This document shows, piece after piece, positions 27,714 through 36,652 of a stretch of DNA of 64,000 nucleotides. This stretch comes from Halopiger aswanensis (GTDB lineage: Archaea > Halobacteriota > Halobacteria > Halobacteriales > Natrialbaceae): contig NZ_RAPO01000002.1 in the NCBI RefSeq assembly GCF_003610195.1, positions 1,302,001-1,366,000 of the forward strand, read 5' to 3'. How positions within the stretch are numbered: position 1 is the stretch's first letter; each line of letters opens with the position of its first letter. The position numbers and the translations under genes were made by a program. The notes beneath the pieces are model-generated. The model was not told the origin of the DNA. It saw nothing but the letters and a program-made list of their open reading frames with translations, and did no database searches.

Positions 27714-27721
27714 TTTTTTAT
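27714..27721 (+). promoter_or_regulatory. TATA-like box (TTTTTTAT)
   Basis: About 27 bases upstream of the ATG at 27746, which has no Shine-Dalgarno, in line with leaderless initiation of the acidic zinc-ribbon gene. Confidence 0.45.
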
Positions 27722-27745
27722 GGCCTGGGTCGGAACGGTGGGACA

Positions 27746-28765
27746 ATGGTCCTGCGATGTTCGCTGCTCGGACACGACTACGGCGACGCCGAAGTCGAAC
27801 GCGAGCGCGAAGAACGGGGCAGTGAGGTCGTCGTTACCGTCCAGGAGTACGAGGAGTGTACTCGCTGCGGCGAACGACACGTCATCAGCGAGAACACGGA
27901 GGTCACGAGCCTCTCGGCTGGTGCGAGCGGCGACTCACTGCCCGACGATTCCGAACCGACAGCCGATTCCGACGTATCGTCTCCCGATCAACCGGCACAA
28001 GCCCAGGAAGCTGGAGCCGATGACACCGATGTCGCCGCCGGCGAGGACGTCGAATTCATCGACGCCGAGGCCGACGCGGGCGACAGCAGCGACGGTGCCG
28101 CACAACCGGCGGCGGATACCGCCGGTGCGAACGCGTCCGCCGAACCCGACGCGCCCGCCGGGAAATCCGATGCCGACCCCGACCTCCCCACCGACGAGAA
28201 CGGCGATCCGGTCACCGACGACGGGGAGATCATCGAGGACACCCTCGAGGAGACGGCCGACCGCGACCGCGGTCGCGGCGAGTGGCCCGACACCGACGAC
28301 GTCGGCCCGCCGGTCGGCGCCGACGACGAGCCGACCGCGTGGCCCGACGACGGCGTCAGCGACGACGCCGCAGAAGACGACGCGGTCATCCTCGAGCACG
28401 ACTCGACGACTGCCGAAGCGACGGACGGCGACACCGGCACGACGGTCGACACCGGGTCGACGATGAGCGACATCGAGACGACGGTCAGCGACATCTCGGC
28501 TGCGGACATCGAAACGGGCACCGAAGCCACCGTTGACGCCGATTCGGCGGCCGAGACCGATCCCGAACCCGACACCGGTATCGAACGCGCCGCCGCGGCG
28601 CCGACGCCCGCCGACGACACCGGGCCGGGCGAGGACGGCGTTCCGACCGAATTCTACTGTCCGCGCTGTGACTTCGTCGCGTCGGACGACCGCGCCTCCC
28701 TGCGCGCCGGCGACATCTGTCCCGACTGCCGGAAGGGGTACCTCGGCGAACGGGCCCGCCGATAA
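27746..28765 (+). CDS. Acidic linker protein with terminal zinc ribbons (DUF7093-like)
   Basis: 339 residues. The N-terminal domain has a CTRCGERHV half-site and MVLRCSLLGHDYGD. A long disordered Asp/Ala/Thr-rich linker (about 60-285) follows, then a C-terminal zinc ribbon with CPRCDFV and CPDCRKGYLGER. The domain order suggests a scaffold or nucleic-acid-binding adaptor. Frameshifted antisense ORFs here are shadows of the low-complexity linker. Family name from memory; function unknown. Confidence 0.78.
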   Translation: MVLRCSLLGHDYGDAEVEREREERGSEVVVTVQEYEECTRCGERHVISENTEVTSLSAGASGDSLPDDSEPTADSDVSSPDQPAQAQEAGADDTDVAAGEDVEFIDAEADAGDSSDGAAQPAADTAGANASAEPDAPAGKSDADPDLPTDENGDPVTDDGEIIEDTLEETADRDRGRGEWPDTDDVGPPVGADDEPTAWPDDGVSDDAAEDDAVILEHDSTTAEATDGDTGTTVDTGSTMSDIETTVSDISAADIETGTEATVDADSAAETDPEPDTGIERAAAAPTPADDTGPGEDGVPTEFYCPRCDFVASDDRASLRAGDICPDCRKGYLGERARR

Positions 28766-28854
28766 GTATCCGGCGGTTTCGCCCGCACACGCGGGAGCGT
28801 CGGCCACGTCGGCTATGAAAAGAGGTAAACAGTCCGCCGTGTATCTACCAATCC

Positions 28855-29244
28855 ATGAAGGAGTACAAGATGCGTCGCGGTGAGTACCTCGAGGAACGAA
28901 TCCCCGACATGGAGTCGACGGTCGAGGAGTACTTCGGCCCGATCACAAGCACTGAGGAGTACAAGGGCAGCGACCTCTTCGTCATCGAAGAGCCCGACAA
29001 CCCCGTCTTCGAGAAAATCGTCGTCGGCACCGTCGAATACTCCGGCAAGAAGGACAAGCTCGGCGTCGAGTTCCACGAGCGCGATCCGACGGAACTGGGG
29101 CCCGACGAGCTCGAGGCCGCCGAAGACGCCGTCGACGCGAAAAACGACTTCCTGCTCGAGGCGACCGGCCGCGACGCCAAGGCGCGTCGCGACTCCATGA
29201 AGCGGGCCGTCGAGGACGACCCGGATCACGACGTGGAAACGTAA
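28855..29244 (+). CDS. DUF5611 family protein
   Basis: 129 residues, soluble and acidic. It starts MKEYKMRRGEYLEERIPDME, then YFGPITSTEEYKGSDLFVIEEPDNPVFEKIVVGTVEYSGKKDKLGVEFHERDP, a beta-strand-rich core conserved in haloarchaea, and ends with a helix EAAEDAVDAKNDFLLEATGRDAKARRDSMKRA. No catalytic motif is seen. It is in the same direction as the preceding zinc-ribbon gene, 89 bases away. Confidence 0.82.
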   Translation: MKEYKMRRGEYLEERIPDMESTVEEYFGPITSTEEYKGSDLFVIEEPDNPVFEKIVVGTVEYSGKKDKLGVEFHERDPTELGPDELEAAEDAVDAKNDFLLEATGRDAKARRDSMKRAVEDDPDHDVET

Positions 29245-29370
29245 TCACAGAAGTTCGTACTGGTTACAGTCGTCCCGTACCGGACAGCACTGCTCGTTCT
29301 CGGATTCGTACTGCATACTGCGTCGACTATTCAGTCCGGCAGCCGCCTCGACGACCGGCTTCGAAACCGC

Positions 29371-29376
29371 TATTAT
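29371..29376 (+). promoter_or_regulatory. TATA-like box (TATTAT)
   Basis: Centred about 24-26 bases upstream of the ATG at 29397. No Shine-Dalgarno is visible, so a leaderless mRNA is expected. Confidence 0.45.
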
Positions 29377-29396
29377 CGCGACGCGACACCGCTCGA

Positions 29397-29594
29397 ATGA
29401 GAGTAATGGATTTCGCCGCGTTCATCGTCGCGACGCTGGCCGGACACATCGGGTTCGCGATCTTCGTCGCCGGCCACGCGTTTCTGACGGACCGCGACGC
29501 CGGCTACTGGCCCTACGTTACGCTCGTCCTCGGACTCGCGGGCGTTGCGGGCTACTTCTTCTACGACCGGACGACGGAGTCGGGTCGAATCTGA
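29397..29594 (+). CDS. Small two-helix membrane protein
   Basis: 65 residues with helices FAAFIVATLAGHIGFAIFVAG and YWPYVTLVLGLAGVAGYFFY. ATG 29406 is an alternative. Common small haloarchaeal membrane protein of unknown function. It is convergent with the pitA gene. Confidence 0.72.
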   Translation: MRVMDFAAFIVATLAGHIGFAIFVAGHAFLTDRDAGYWPYVTLVLGLAGVAGYFFYDRTTESGRI

Positions 29595-29732
29595 GCGAGC
29601 GACTCGAGTCGGCTCTGCGGGAGCGAGCGCCCTCGAGTGCAGCGGATCGACGACCGACTCAGTGAACGGCGCTCCGACACAGCCGAACGGAGCAGTCACC
29701 GTCGCTGCAAGTGAAAACGCGGAGCGAACGGG

Positions 29733-31304
29733 TTAGGCCAGGAAGACGTGGCGCGGTCGATCCGCGAGGACGTCGCGGCCCCACTCGACGGTCTCGGAGA
29801 ACTCGTCGCTGCGGAAGAACTGCATGGCGTCCTCGCGGGCGTCCCAGCGGCTGGCGATGAACATGTCGTTCTCGTCCTCCCGGTTCGCCAGCAGGTCGGT
29901 CTTGCGGTGGCCGTCCATGTCCTCGAGGATGGCGCCGACGTCGTCAAAGGTGCCGACGAAGTCCGCGCGGTGTTCGGGTTTGACGGTGTAGAACATGCCC
30001 ATCGTGCCCCAAGAGTCCGCGTCGTCGTCGCCGGCCTGCCGGACGATGTCGGGCAGATCGGCGAGGAAGCCGGCGGCCGTGTCCGCGGCGCGCTCGGTTT
30101 CCCAGAGACTGACGACCGCCGCTTCGCTGCCCTCGTCGTGGGGTTCGTAGACGGCGGTCTTGACGTGGGTATCGTAGTGATCGAAGTTCTTGCGGAGCCC
30201 CTCGACCTCCTCGAAGAGGTCGTCGGTGTCGGCTTCGGAGTAGAGGACGACCGCGTGGACGTCCTCGCCGTGGGGCTGGCCCGCGTAGACGCCGATCTCC
30301 TCGAGTTCGTCGCGGACGTCGTCGCTGTCGTCGCCGTGGTGGTCGTCGCCGCCGTGATCGTGACCGTGACCGTGGCCGCCGTCACCGCCCGAATCGCCGT
30401 GCTGGTGGCCGCTCGAGTCGCCGTGTCCGTGGCCGTGATCGTGATGGCCGCCGGACTCGCTGTCGGCGTGGTGGTGGCCGCCGTGACCGTGTCCGTGTCC
30501 GTGGTCGGCATCTCCCTCCTGTGGCACCGGTTCGCCCGCGAGGAACGCACCGAGGTTCTCCGGCGGGAACCGTCGCGCCGAGAGGAACTGACCGAACTCC
30601 GCGTAGCGGGAGGTCGACGGATCGAACCGCATCTCGTAGAGCAGGTCCTTGACGTCCGTCGGATCGTCGCCGAAGAGCGTCACGCCCCACTCGAAGTCGT
30701 CGAGGCCGATGCTGCCGGAGATGATCTGGGTCACGCGACCGGCGTACTGCTTGCCGATCTCGCCGTGGCTCGCGAGGTGCTCGGCGCGCTCGTCGAAGGG
30801 CAGGTCGTACCAGTTGTCCGTCTCGCCGCGGCGCTTGTCCATCGGGTAGAAACTCAGGAACTCGGTGTCGGGGATCGAGGGCTTGATGCGGGTCTCGATG
30901 TACCGCTTCATGCCCTGGTCCTCGACCTCCTCGCCCTCCTCAAAGTACTCTTGGGACATGTAGCCCGAGACTTCGGTCACCGAGAGGTAGGAGTCGGCGC
31001 GCTCGGTGAACTCGGCCAAGGCCGTGTGTTCGAAAGATCGCTCCAAGGCGTCGATGTCGGACAGCGTCGGTCGGAGGTGAAGCACCAGGAGGTCGGCCTT
31101 GTGTCCGAGCACCGAGAAGACCGCCGAATCGCCCTCCTCGGCGTCGTCGGCGCGTGCTGCGGCCGAGAGGAACTCGAGTCCCTCGTCGATCGCCCGGTCG
31201 CGGCGGCGGGCCGGCGCGTCGCGCCACGCGTCCCAGTCGATCGACCGGAAGTCGTGCAGGACGTACCAGCCTTCCTCGGTCTGCGGGGGTCGTCGTCGTT
31301 CCAT
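29733..31304 (-). CDS. pitA: Heme-binding protein PitA (chlorite-dismutase-like/monooxygenase-like fusion)
   Basis: 523 residues. The N-terminal chlorite-dismutase/HemQ-like domain (about 1-250) contains EEGWYVLHDFRSIDW, FLSFYPMDKRRGETDNWYDL and SGSIGLDDFEWGVTLF. A His/Gly/Asp-rich linker (about 262-325) separates it from an antibiotic-biosynthesis-monooxygenase-like C-terminal domain (HAVVLYSE..., MGMFYTVKPEHRADF). This architecture is known from Haloferax volcanii PitA. It may act in heme handling or coproheme decarboxylation; that is family inference. It is divergent from the PadR regulator gene at 31479. Confidence 0.92.
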   Translation of the reverse strand: MERRRPPQTEEGWYVLHDFRSIDWDAWRDAPARRRDRAIDEGLEFLSAAARADDAEEGDSAVFSVLGHKADLLVLHLRPTLSDIDALERSFEHTALAEFTERADSYLSVTEVSGYMSQEYFEEGEEVEDQGMKRYIETRIKPSIPDTEFLSFYPMDKRRGETDNWYDLPFDERAEHLASHGEIGKQYAGRVTQIISGSIGLDDFEWGVTLFGDDPTDVKDLLYEMRFDPSTSRYAEFGQFLSARRFPPENLGAFLAGEPVPQEGDADHGHGHGHGGHHHADSESGGHHDHGHGHGDSSGHQHGDSGGDGGHGHGHDHGGDDHHGDDSDDVRDELEEIGVYAGQPHGEDVHAVVLYSEADTDDLFEEVEGLRKNFDHYDTHVKTAVYEPHDEGSEAAVVSLWETERAADTAAGFLADLPDIVRQAGDDDADSWGTMGMFYTVKPEHRADFVGTFDDVGAILEDMDGHRKTDLLANREDENDMFIASRWDAREDAMQFFRSDEFSETVEWGRDVLADRPRHVFLA

Positions 31305-31452
31305 AGTGGCGGGTTAGGACGGGACCGCTAAGAAGGACCGGGTTTCGGACGAACTCGCAGGGACCGAGGATCGCTCGTCGGCCGCTGCGGCGCGACTGCG
31401 CGCCGAATTGCCCACTCCGCCGTCGTGAATCGATCCGACCGAAACCCTTTAC

Positions 31453-31478
31453 GTACGCCCGTTTAAATAGGCGCGTAC
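31453..31478. promoter_or_regulatory. Interrupted palindrome at the PadR gene start
   Basis: Arms GTACGC (31453-31458) and GCGTAC (31473-31478) are exact reverse complements around an AT-rich core (GTTTAAATA). It ends at the base before the ATG at 31479. Such symmetry matches operators of PadR dimers, so self-regulation is plausible; it also lies between padR-like and pitA. Confidence 0.5.
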
Positions 31479-32003
31479 ATGCGGAAAAGCGGGCCCCCGA
31501 AAGGACTCATCGCCTATCTCGTCCTCGAGTTGCTCGAGGAGAAACCCCGGTACGGGTACGAGATTTTGAAGGAGATCCGCGAGATCAGCGGTGGGCACTG
31601 GGAGCCCTCCTACGGGTCGGTGTACCCGATCCTCTACAAGTTCGAGGAGAAGGGGTGGGCCGAACGCATCGAGCGGGAGGACGAACCCGACCGGAAGTAC
31701 TTCGAACTCACCGAGGACGGCCGCGCAGAACTCGAGGAGCGCCGCGAGAGCGGCGCGGAGAAGGCGAAGGACTTCGCCGACGTCATTCTGGGCTTTTTCC
31801 ACGTCTACGCGGCGTTCTCGACCGACGACCGGTTCGAGATCCCCGAGCAGGACGGCGAGTGGCGGTTCGACGAGGAGTTCAGCCGGTGGATCGTCGAGCA
31901 GGTGGTTCGCCACCACGAACACTACTTCGAGACCGACTTCGAGCGGATCGAGGAGACGCCCGAGGAGTTCTACGAGCGCCACGGCATCGATCACGAGGAG
32001 TAG
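31479..32003 (+). CDS. PadR family transcriptional regulator
   Basis: 174 residues. GLIAYLVLELLEEKPRYGYEILKEI and YGSVYPILYKFEEKGWAERI are the PadR winged helix (1-80), with a coiled C-terminal dimer helix and an acidic C-half. PadR proteins repress nearby or own genes and release on ligand. The gene faces pitA across 174 bases and starts immediately at the end of a palindrome, so PadR control of itself and possibly pitA is an inference from position. Confidence 0.9.
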   Translation: MRKSGPPKGLIAYLVLELLEEKPRYGYEILKEIREISGGHWEPSYGSVYPILYKFEEKGWAERIEREDEPDRKYFELTEDGRAELEERRESGAEKAKDFADVILGFFHVYAAFSTDDRFEIPEQDGEWRFDEEFSRWIVEQVVRHHEHYFETDFERIEETPEEFYERHGIDHEE

Positions 32004-32129
32004 TCGAGCAGTTCTCGGCAGTTACCGAAGTTCTACCCGGCTATTGAGACGCTATTCCGCGAGAGAGTAGACGATTACTCGAGGACAGGTCGAATCAGAA
32101 CCGCCCTCGAGATCGGCGTCGAACCGACC

Positions 32130-33977
32130 TCAGCCCGCGAGCAACTGCGGTCCGAACAGCATCGCCAGGAAGCTGACGAGCATCGTGAGGCCGACCGACG
32201 TCGTCACCACGCGGACCATCCCGCGGGTCGCGTTGATCGGCAGCCGGGAGAAGACCGCCTCCGTGCTCGTCCGGAGGATGTGGCCGCCGTCGAGCGGGAA
32301 CGCCGGGATGCAGTTGAAGAACCCGAGCTGAACGTTGATCCAGCCGGTCCAGAACAGGGCGTTCGCGAGCGCGAAGAGCGGCCAGTCGCCGAGCGCGCCG
32401 AGCGGCCCCTGCGCCTGGTAGAAGTTCTCGATGCCGCCGGCGAAGCCCGCGAAGTTGTACGGCAGCGCCTCGATGACGCCGGCGATCGGCAACATGAGGG
32501 CGATCCCGATCTTCCCGAGGAACGAGTCACTGAGCGCGCCGAAGGACTCGCCCGAGCCGCCGCCGAGCACCGAGAGGTACGCGTCGGCCGGGTAGAGCTG
32601 GATGCCGAGCGCTTGCGTCGAGACGCCTGAGATCTCCGAGTTCGGGTAGACGAGGTAACCGACGGTGCCGCCGCCGGTCGTCTCACTCCGGTCGCCGAGC
32701 GTCACCTCGTACTCGACGCGCTCGCCGTTGAGGTAGCCGGCGACGGTCACCCGATCGCCGGGGTCAGTTCCCCCGACGAGTTCGTTGAGTTGCGACTGGG
32801 TTGCCGTCCGTTCGCCGTTGAAACTGGTCACGACGAAGTTGGTCCCGGCCGGCGCGCCGGCCTCGGCGAGCGGGCCGTCCTCGGCGACGGTCACGAGCGC
32901 GCCGATCGGCACCTCGCGCTCTTCGACACTGTCGCCGGTATCGATCGTCAGCGTCGCGGTCTCGTCGTCGCCGATGGCCTCGAGGAACTCGGCTTCGGTC
33001 GCGACCTCCTGGCCGTTGACGGCGACGATCGAATCGCCGGTCCGGAGGCCGGTGATGCTGCTATCGACCGTGGCGGTAACCAACAGCGAGCGCTCGACGT
33101 CGACGGTGCGCTCGCCGTTGAGTTCGACCGCGAGCTGGTTCCCCTCGGCGGCCTCGATGCGCTCCTCGAGGGCGTCGTTATCGGCGACCGGCTCGCCGTT
33201 GATCGCGGTGATCCGATCGTTCGGCTGGATCTCCGCGGCGTCGGCCGGAGAATCGGGTGCGACGCCGCCGACGGCGGCGCCGGGCGCGAGGCCGATCGAG
33301 CCCACGACCGGCCCGAACAACAGGGCGAACGCGAGGATCGTGATCGCGAAGTTGTTCGTCACGCCGGCGGCGAACATCCGCGTCCGGCCGCCTCTCGAGG
33401 CGGACTTGCTGCTTTCCTGATCGGGTTCGACGAAGGCTCCCATGGGGATGATCGCGAGCATCACGATCCCCATCGAGTCGATGTCGATGTCCTCGACGCG
33501 ACAGAGCAGGCCGTGGCCGCCTTCGTGGACCACGAGGCCGACGAGCAACCCGAAGACGATGCCGGGCGCCGCCGACAGCGGCAGGAAGTCGTTGACCCCC
33601 GGGATGACGAGGACGTTTCGGGGTTGCTGGACCGCGGATGACGGCTGCGGCGAGGAGAGCGCGCCGATCGCCGCGATCAGCAGGAAGACGAACATCGCCA
33701 CCATCACGACGAGGGCGATGCCGATGCCGAGGTTCGCCCACGCTCGCCAGAACCGTTTCGGGCGCGCGAGCCGGTCGAGCAACGCCCGGCCGCGTTTGGT
33801 GTGGAAGGTCAGCATCGGCCCCTGCGTGCCGATGAACTCCGGGAGCAGGTCCGCTCGCTCGAGCGCGATGACGCCGGCCCAGTAGAGGAGAAGTCCGGCG
33901 ACGACCCACGTCAGGAGCTCGGAGCCGTAGAGCTCGGGGACCGAAAGTGCGACGAACGCGACAGAGCCGTAATCCAT
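32130..33977 (-). CDS. Site-2-protease-type M50 metalloprotease with PDZ repeats
   Basis: 615 residues. The catalytic motif HEGGH (H151, E152, H155) sits in a membrane helix and the second metal site is FPLDGGHILR near the C terminus. Between them lie three PDZ-like repeats (about 225-430: APDSPADAAEIQPNDRITA, LRTGDSIVAVNGQEV, LAEAGAPAGTNFVVTSF). The N-terminal 100 residues have several hydrophobic helices and a basic loop. It should cut membrane proteins within the bilayer. Substrate unknown. Confidence 0.92.
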   Translation of the reverse strand: MDYGSVAFVALSVPELYGSELLTWVVAGLLLYWAGVIALERADLLPEFIGTQGPMLTFHTKRGRALLDRLARPKRFWRAWANLGIGIALVVMVAMFVFLLIAAIGALSSPQPSSAVQQPRNVLVIPGVNDFLPLSAAPGIVFGLLVGLVVHEGGHGLLCRVEDIDIDSMGIVMLAIIPMGAFVEPDQESSKSASRGGRTRMFAAGVTNNFAITILAFALLFGPVVGSIGLAPGAAVGGVAPDSPADAAEIQPNDRITAINGEPVADNDALEERIEAAEGNQLAVELNGERTVDVERSLLVTATVDSSITGLRTGDSIVAVNGQEVATEAEFLEAIGDDETATLTIDTGDSVEEREVPIGALVTVAEDGPLAEAGAPAGTNFVVTSFNGERTATQSQLNELVGGTDPGDRVTVAGYLNGERVEYEVTLGDRSETTGGGTVGYLVYPNSEISGVSTQALGIQLYPADAYLSVLGGGSGESFGALSDSFLGKIGIALMLPIAGVIEALPYNFAGFAGGIENFYQAQGPLGALGDWPLFALANALFWTGWINVQLGFFNCIPAFPLDGGHILRTSTEAVFSRLPINATRGMVRVVTTSVGLTMLVSFLAMLFGPQLLAG

Positions 33978-34058
33978 CTATCTCTACCGTAACTGAGGGG
34001 GGCGGTCTCAAATGGCTTTTGTCTATTCGGGACCGCGTGACGTATCGGCGAGCCGTCC

Positions 34059-35777
34059 TTACCGCTCGCGGCGAAGCCGTGCGACGACGAACTCCCGATC
34101 GACCTTCGCCAGGAAGGGACCGAGCTTCGGCCCCTGGTCCTCGTCGAAGAAGAGCCGGTAGCCGGCGCCGAAGAAGTCGCCGATGTCGACGTCGTGGCGC
34201 TTTGCCGTCTCGTAGATCTCGCCCTGCAGGTCCTCGGGGTCGACGTCGTCGCCGGACTCGACGAAGTCGGCCAGTTCCTCGAGCGCCGACTCAGTGGCGG
34301 CGTCGAACTCGTGGTCGGGAATCGCCGAGCGCTTGAGTTCGTAGTCGAACTCGTTGCCCGTGCGTCGCGCCCAGTTGCGCGCGCGTTCGACCCGCGCGAG
34401 CGCGCCCTCGACGGCCCAGTCGGGTGCGTCGTCGGGGATGTGGCCCTCCTTGCGGGCGACTTCCTCGCGCAGGTCGGGGTCGTCGAACATCCCGAGCACC
34501 GCGGCGAAGGTGTAGGGCAGGCGGATTCGCTCTTCCCGGGGCTTCTCGACCAGCATCGGGTAGACGCGCTCGGCGAACGCCTGCTCGTCCTCGTCGGCCT
34601 CGATCTCGTCGAAGTAGATCGCCTCGAGGCGGTCGAACTCGTCGACCAGCTGGTCGAGCCGTTCGATGCTGAAGTCCCGCGCTTTCGTGGGGTCCTTCGC
34701 GAAGAAGTAGCGCAGGACCTCGGGCTCGAGCAGTTCGAGGACGTCCGAGACGAGGATAACGTTGCCCTCCGAGGAAGAGAAGGGCTCGCCCTCCAGCGTG
34801 AACCACTCGTAGACCATCGGGACGGGCGGCTCGATCTCGAGGACGTTGCGCGCGACGTCCTGACCGCTGGGCCACGATCCTTCGGCGTGGTCCTTGCCGA
34901 AGGGTTCGAAGTCGACGCCCAGCGTCTGCCACTGCGCGGGCCACTCGAACCGCCAGGGGAGCTTGCCCTCGCGCAGCGTTGCGGTGCCTTCGTGACCGCA
35001 ACCTTCGATGGTGCGGTCGCCGGCGTCCATATCGGTACATTCGTACTCGACGGTCGGCGTGTCGCCCTCGAGATCGACGCCCGTCACCGTCTCGGTGATC
35101 TTGCCACAGTCCTCACAGATCGGGTTGAAGGGGACGTACTCCTCGTCGACCTTGTCCTGATACTTCGAGAGCACCTCGCGTGCGCGATCCTGGTGCTCGA
35201 GGACGAACTCCGTGACGTCCTCGAGATCGCCGCTCTCGTACAGGTCCGTGTTCGAGACGAGCTCGATCGGGACGTCCAGCGCGTCGGCGCTGTCCTGGAT
35301 GATCGTCGAGAAGTGGTCGCCGTAGGAGTTACAGCAGCCGAACGGATCCGGAATGTCCGTGTAGGGCGACCCCAGGTTGCGCCCGAGCGCACCGGCGTCG
35401 ACCTCGCCGAGATCGACGAGGTTGCCCTCGAGGTCACAGAGCGTGCGGGGGAGCTTCCGCAGCGGGTCGCGGTCGTCGGCGGTGAACACCTGCCGGACCT
35501 CGTGGCCGCGCTCGCGGAGGACTTCCGCGACGTAGTAGCCGCGCATGATCTCGTTGACGTTGCCCAGGTGGGGCACGCCCGATGGCGAAATGCCGCCCTT
35601 GATGACGATCGGTTCGTCGGGATCCTGAGCCTCTACGCGGTCCGCGACGACATCCGCCCAGAAGGCGTGTCGCGCGTCGTCGCCGTCCTCTTGCTGGAGG
35701 GTGTACGGACTGTACTCGTCGGGAACGGACGGCTCGAGGTCGGCGTCAGCGTCGGCGTCGGGTTCGTCCGCGCTCAT
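34059..35777 (-). CDS. lysS: Lysyl-tRNA synthetase, class I
   Basis: 572 residues. The HIGH-like GVPHLGNVNEIMRG and the KMSKS-like FSSSEGNVIL mark class I LysRS, which most archaea use instead of the class II enzyme. A zinc ribbon (CEDCGKI and the CTDM...GCGH pattern) sits in the middle. It attaches lysine to tRNA-Lys. The start overlaps the stop of the pyrH gene by four bases (ATGA), so the two are translationally coupled. Confidence 0.97.
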   Translation of the reverse strand: MSADEPDADADADLEPSVPDEYSPYTLQQEDGDDARHAFWADVVADRVEAQDPDEPIVIKGGISPSGVPHLGNVNEIMRGYYVAEVLRERGHEVRQVFTADDRDPLRKLPRTLCDLEGNLVDLGEVDAGALGRNLGSPYTDIPDPFGCCNSYGDHFSTIIQDSADALDVPIELVSNTDLYESGDLEDVTEFVLEHQDRAREVLSKYQDKVDEEYVPFNPICEDCGKITETVTGVDLEGDTPTVEYECTDMDAGDRTIEGCGHEGTATLREGKLPWRFEWPAQWQTLGVDFEPFGKDHAEGSWPSGQDVARNVLEIEPPVPMVYEWFTLEGEPFSSSEGNVILVSDVLELLEPEVLRYFFAKDPTKARDFSIERLDQLVDEFDRLEAIYFDEIEADEDEQAFAERVYPMLVEKPREERIRLPYTFAAVLGMFDDPDLREEVARKEGHIPDDAPDWAVEGALARVERARNWARRTGNEFDYELKRSAIPDHEFDAATESALEELADFVESGDDVDPEDLQGEIYETAKRHDVDIGDFFGAGYRLFFDEDQGPKLGPFLAKVDREFVVARLRRER

Positions 35778-36523
35778 CGTTCGCGTCCGGATTCGGGTTC
35801 GACCTCGTCGCTCGCCCAGTAGGTCGGCTCCTCACCTGCACCCTCCGGAACGATGTCGGTGCCGTCGTGTTCGCCGTAGCGGACGGCGCGAGCGATCCGG
35901 TCCGGATCGGTCCCGTCGAGGACGATCGTGCGCATCCCCGAGCGCTCGATGATCTTCGCCGCCAGCAGGTCGACCGGGGCCGACGAGCCGGCGTTCATCT
36001 CGAGGCCGGCGATGGCGTCGACGAGGTCGGTCGCCGAGAGGGTCTCGTACTTGGTCGCGTCGTCGTCCTCGTTCGGATCGGCGCTGTAGACGCCGGGGAC
36101 GCTGGTCGCGTAGACGAGCAGGTCGGCGTCGATGTACTCCGCGAGCGCGGCGCCGACGGCGTCGGTCGTCTGGGCCGGCGCGACGCCGCCCATGATACAG
36201 ACGTCGTCCCGGCGCAGCGCCTCGCTGGCCTCCTCGTAGTCCTCGGCCGGCGCCGCCACCGACTCCGAGCCCAGCGCGGCGATGAGCAGGCGCGCGTTGA
36301 GCCGCGTGACGTCGATCCCCAGCTGATCGAGTTCGATTTCGTTTGCCCCCAGATCGCGAGCGGCGCTGATGTACTCGCGCGCGACGCCGCCGCCCCCGAC
36401 GACGGCACCGACGCGACAACCGTCCGCGACGAGGTCCTCGATGACGGCCGCGTGCTCGGCCACCCGATCCGCACCGGGCTCGGGAACCAGCACGCTACCG
36501 CCGATAGAGACGACCACTTTCAT
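35774..36523 (-). CDS. pyrH: UMP kinase (archaeal type)
   Basis: 249 residues from ATG 36523; the in-frame start at 36571 lies upstream of the TATA box. The amino-acid-kinase fold has MKVVVSIGGSVL, AVVGGGGVAREYI, LQLGID-like DQLGIDVTRLNARLL and ATSVPGVYSADPNEDDDA. It makes UDP from UMP for pyrimidine nucleotide supply. Its stop overlaps the lysS start by four bases. A CTTAAGATA box lies about 27 bases upstream. Confidence 0.93.
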   Translation of the reverse strand: MKVVVSIGGSVLVPEPGADRVAEHAAVIEDLVADGCRVGAVVGGGGVAREYISAARDLGANEIELDQLGIDVTRLNARLLIAALGSESVAAPAEDYEEASEALRRDDVCIMGGVAPAQTTDAVGAALAEYIDADLLVYATSVPGVYSADPNEDDDATKYETLSATDLVDAIAGLEMNAGSSAPVDLLAAKIIERSGMRTIVLDGTDPDRIARAVRYGEHDGTDIVPEGAGEEPTYWASDEVEPESGRER

Positions 36524-36652
36524 ACTACCCCGGTGTAACGGGGTTGCTATCTTAAGGGTTGCCAACTGCACACTCGAGCGTTGGCCCGTCCCACGCTACG
36601 AGCGCTCACGGTCAGTGTTGCGCTCTCGGCCCGCCGGGTCGACTCGAGGCGG

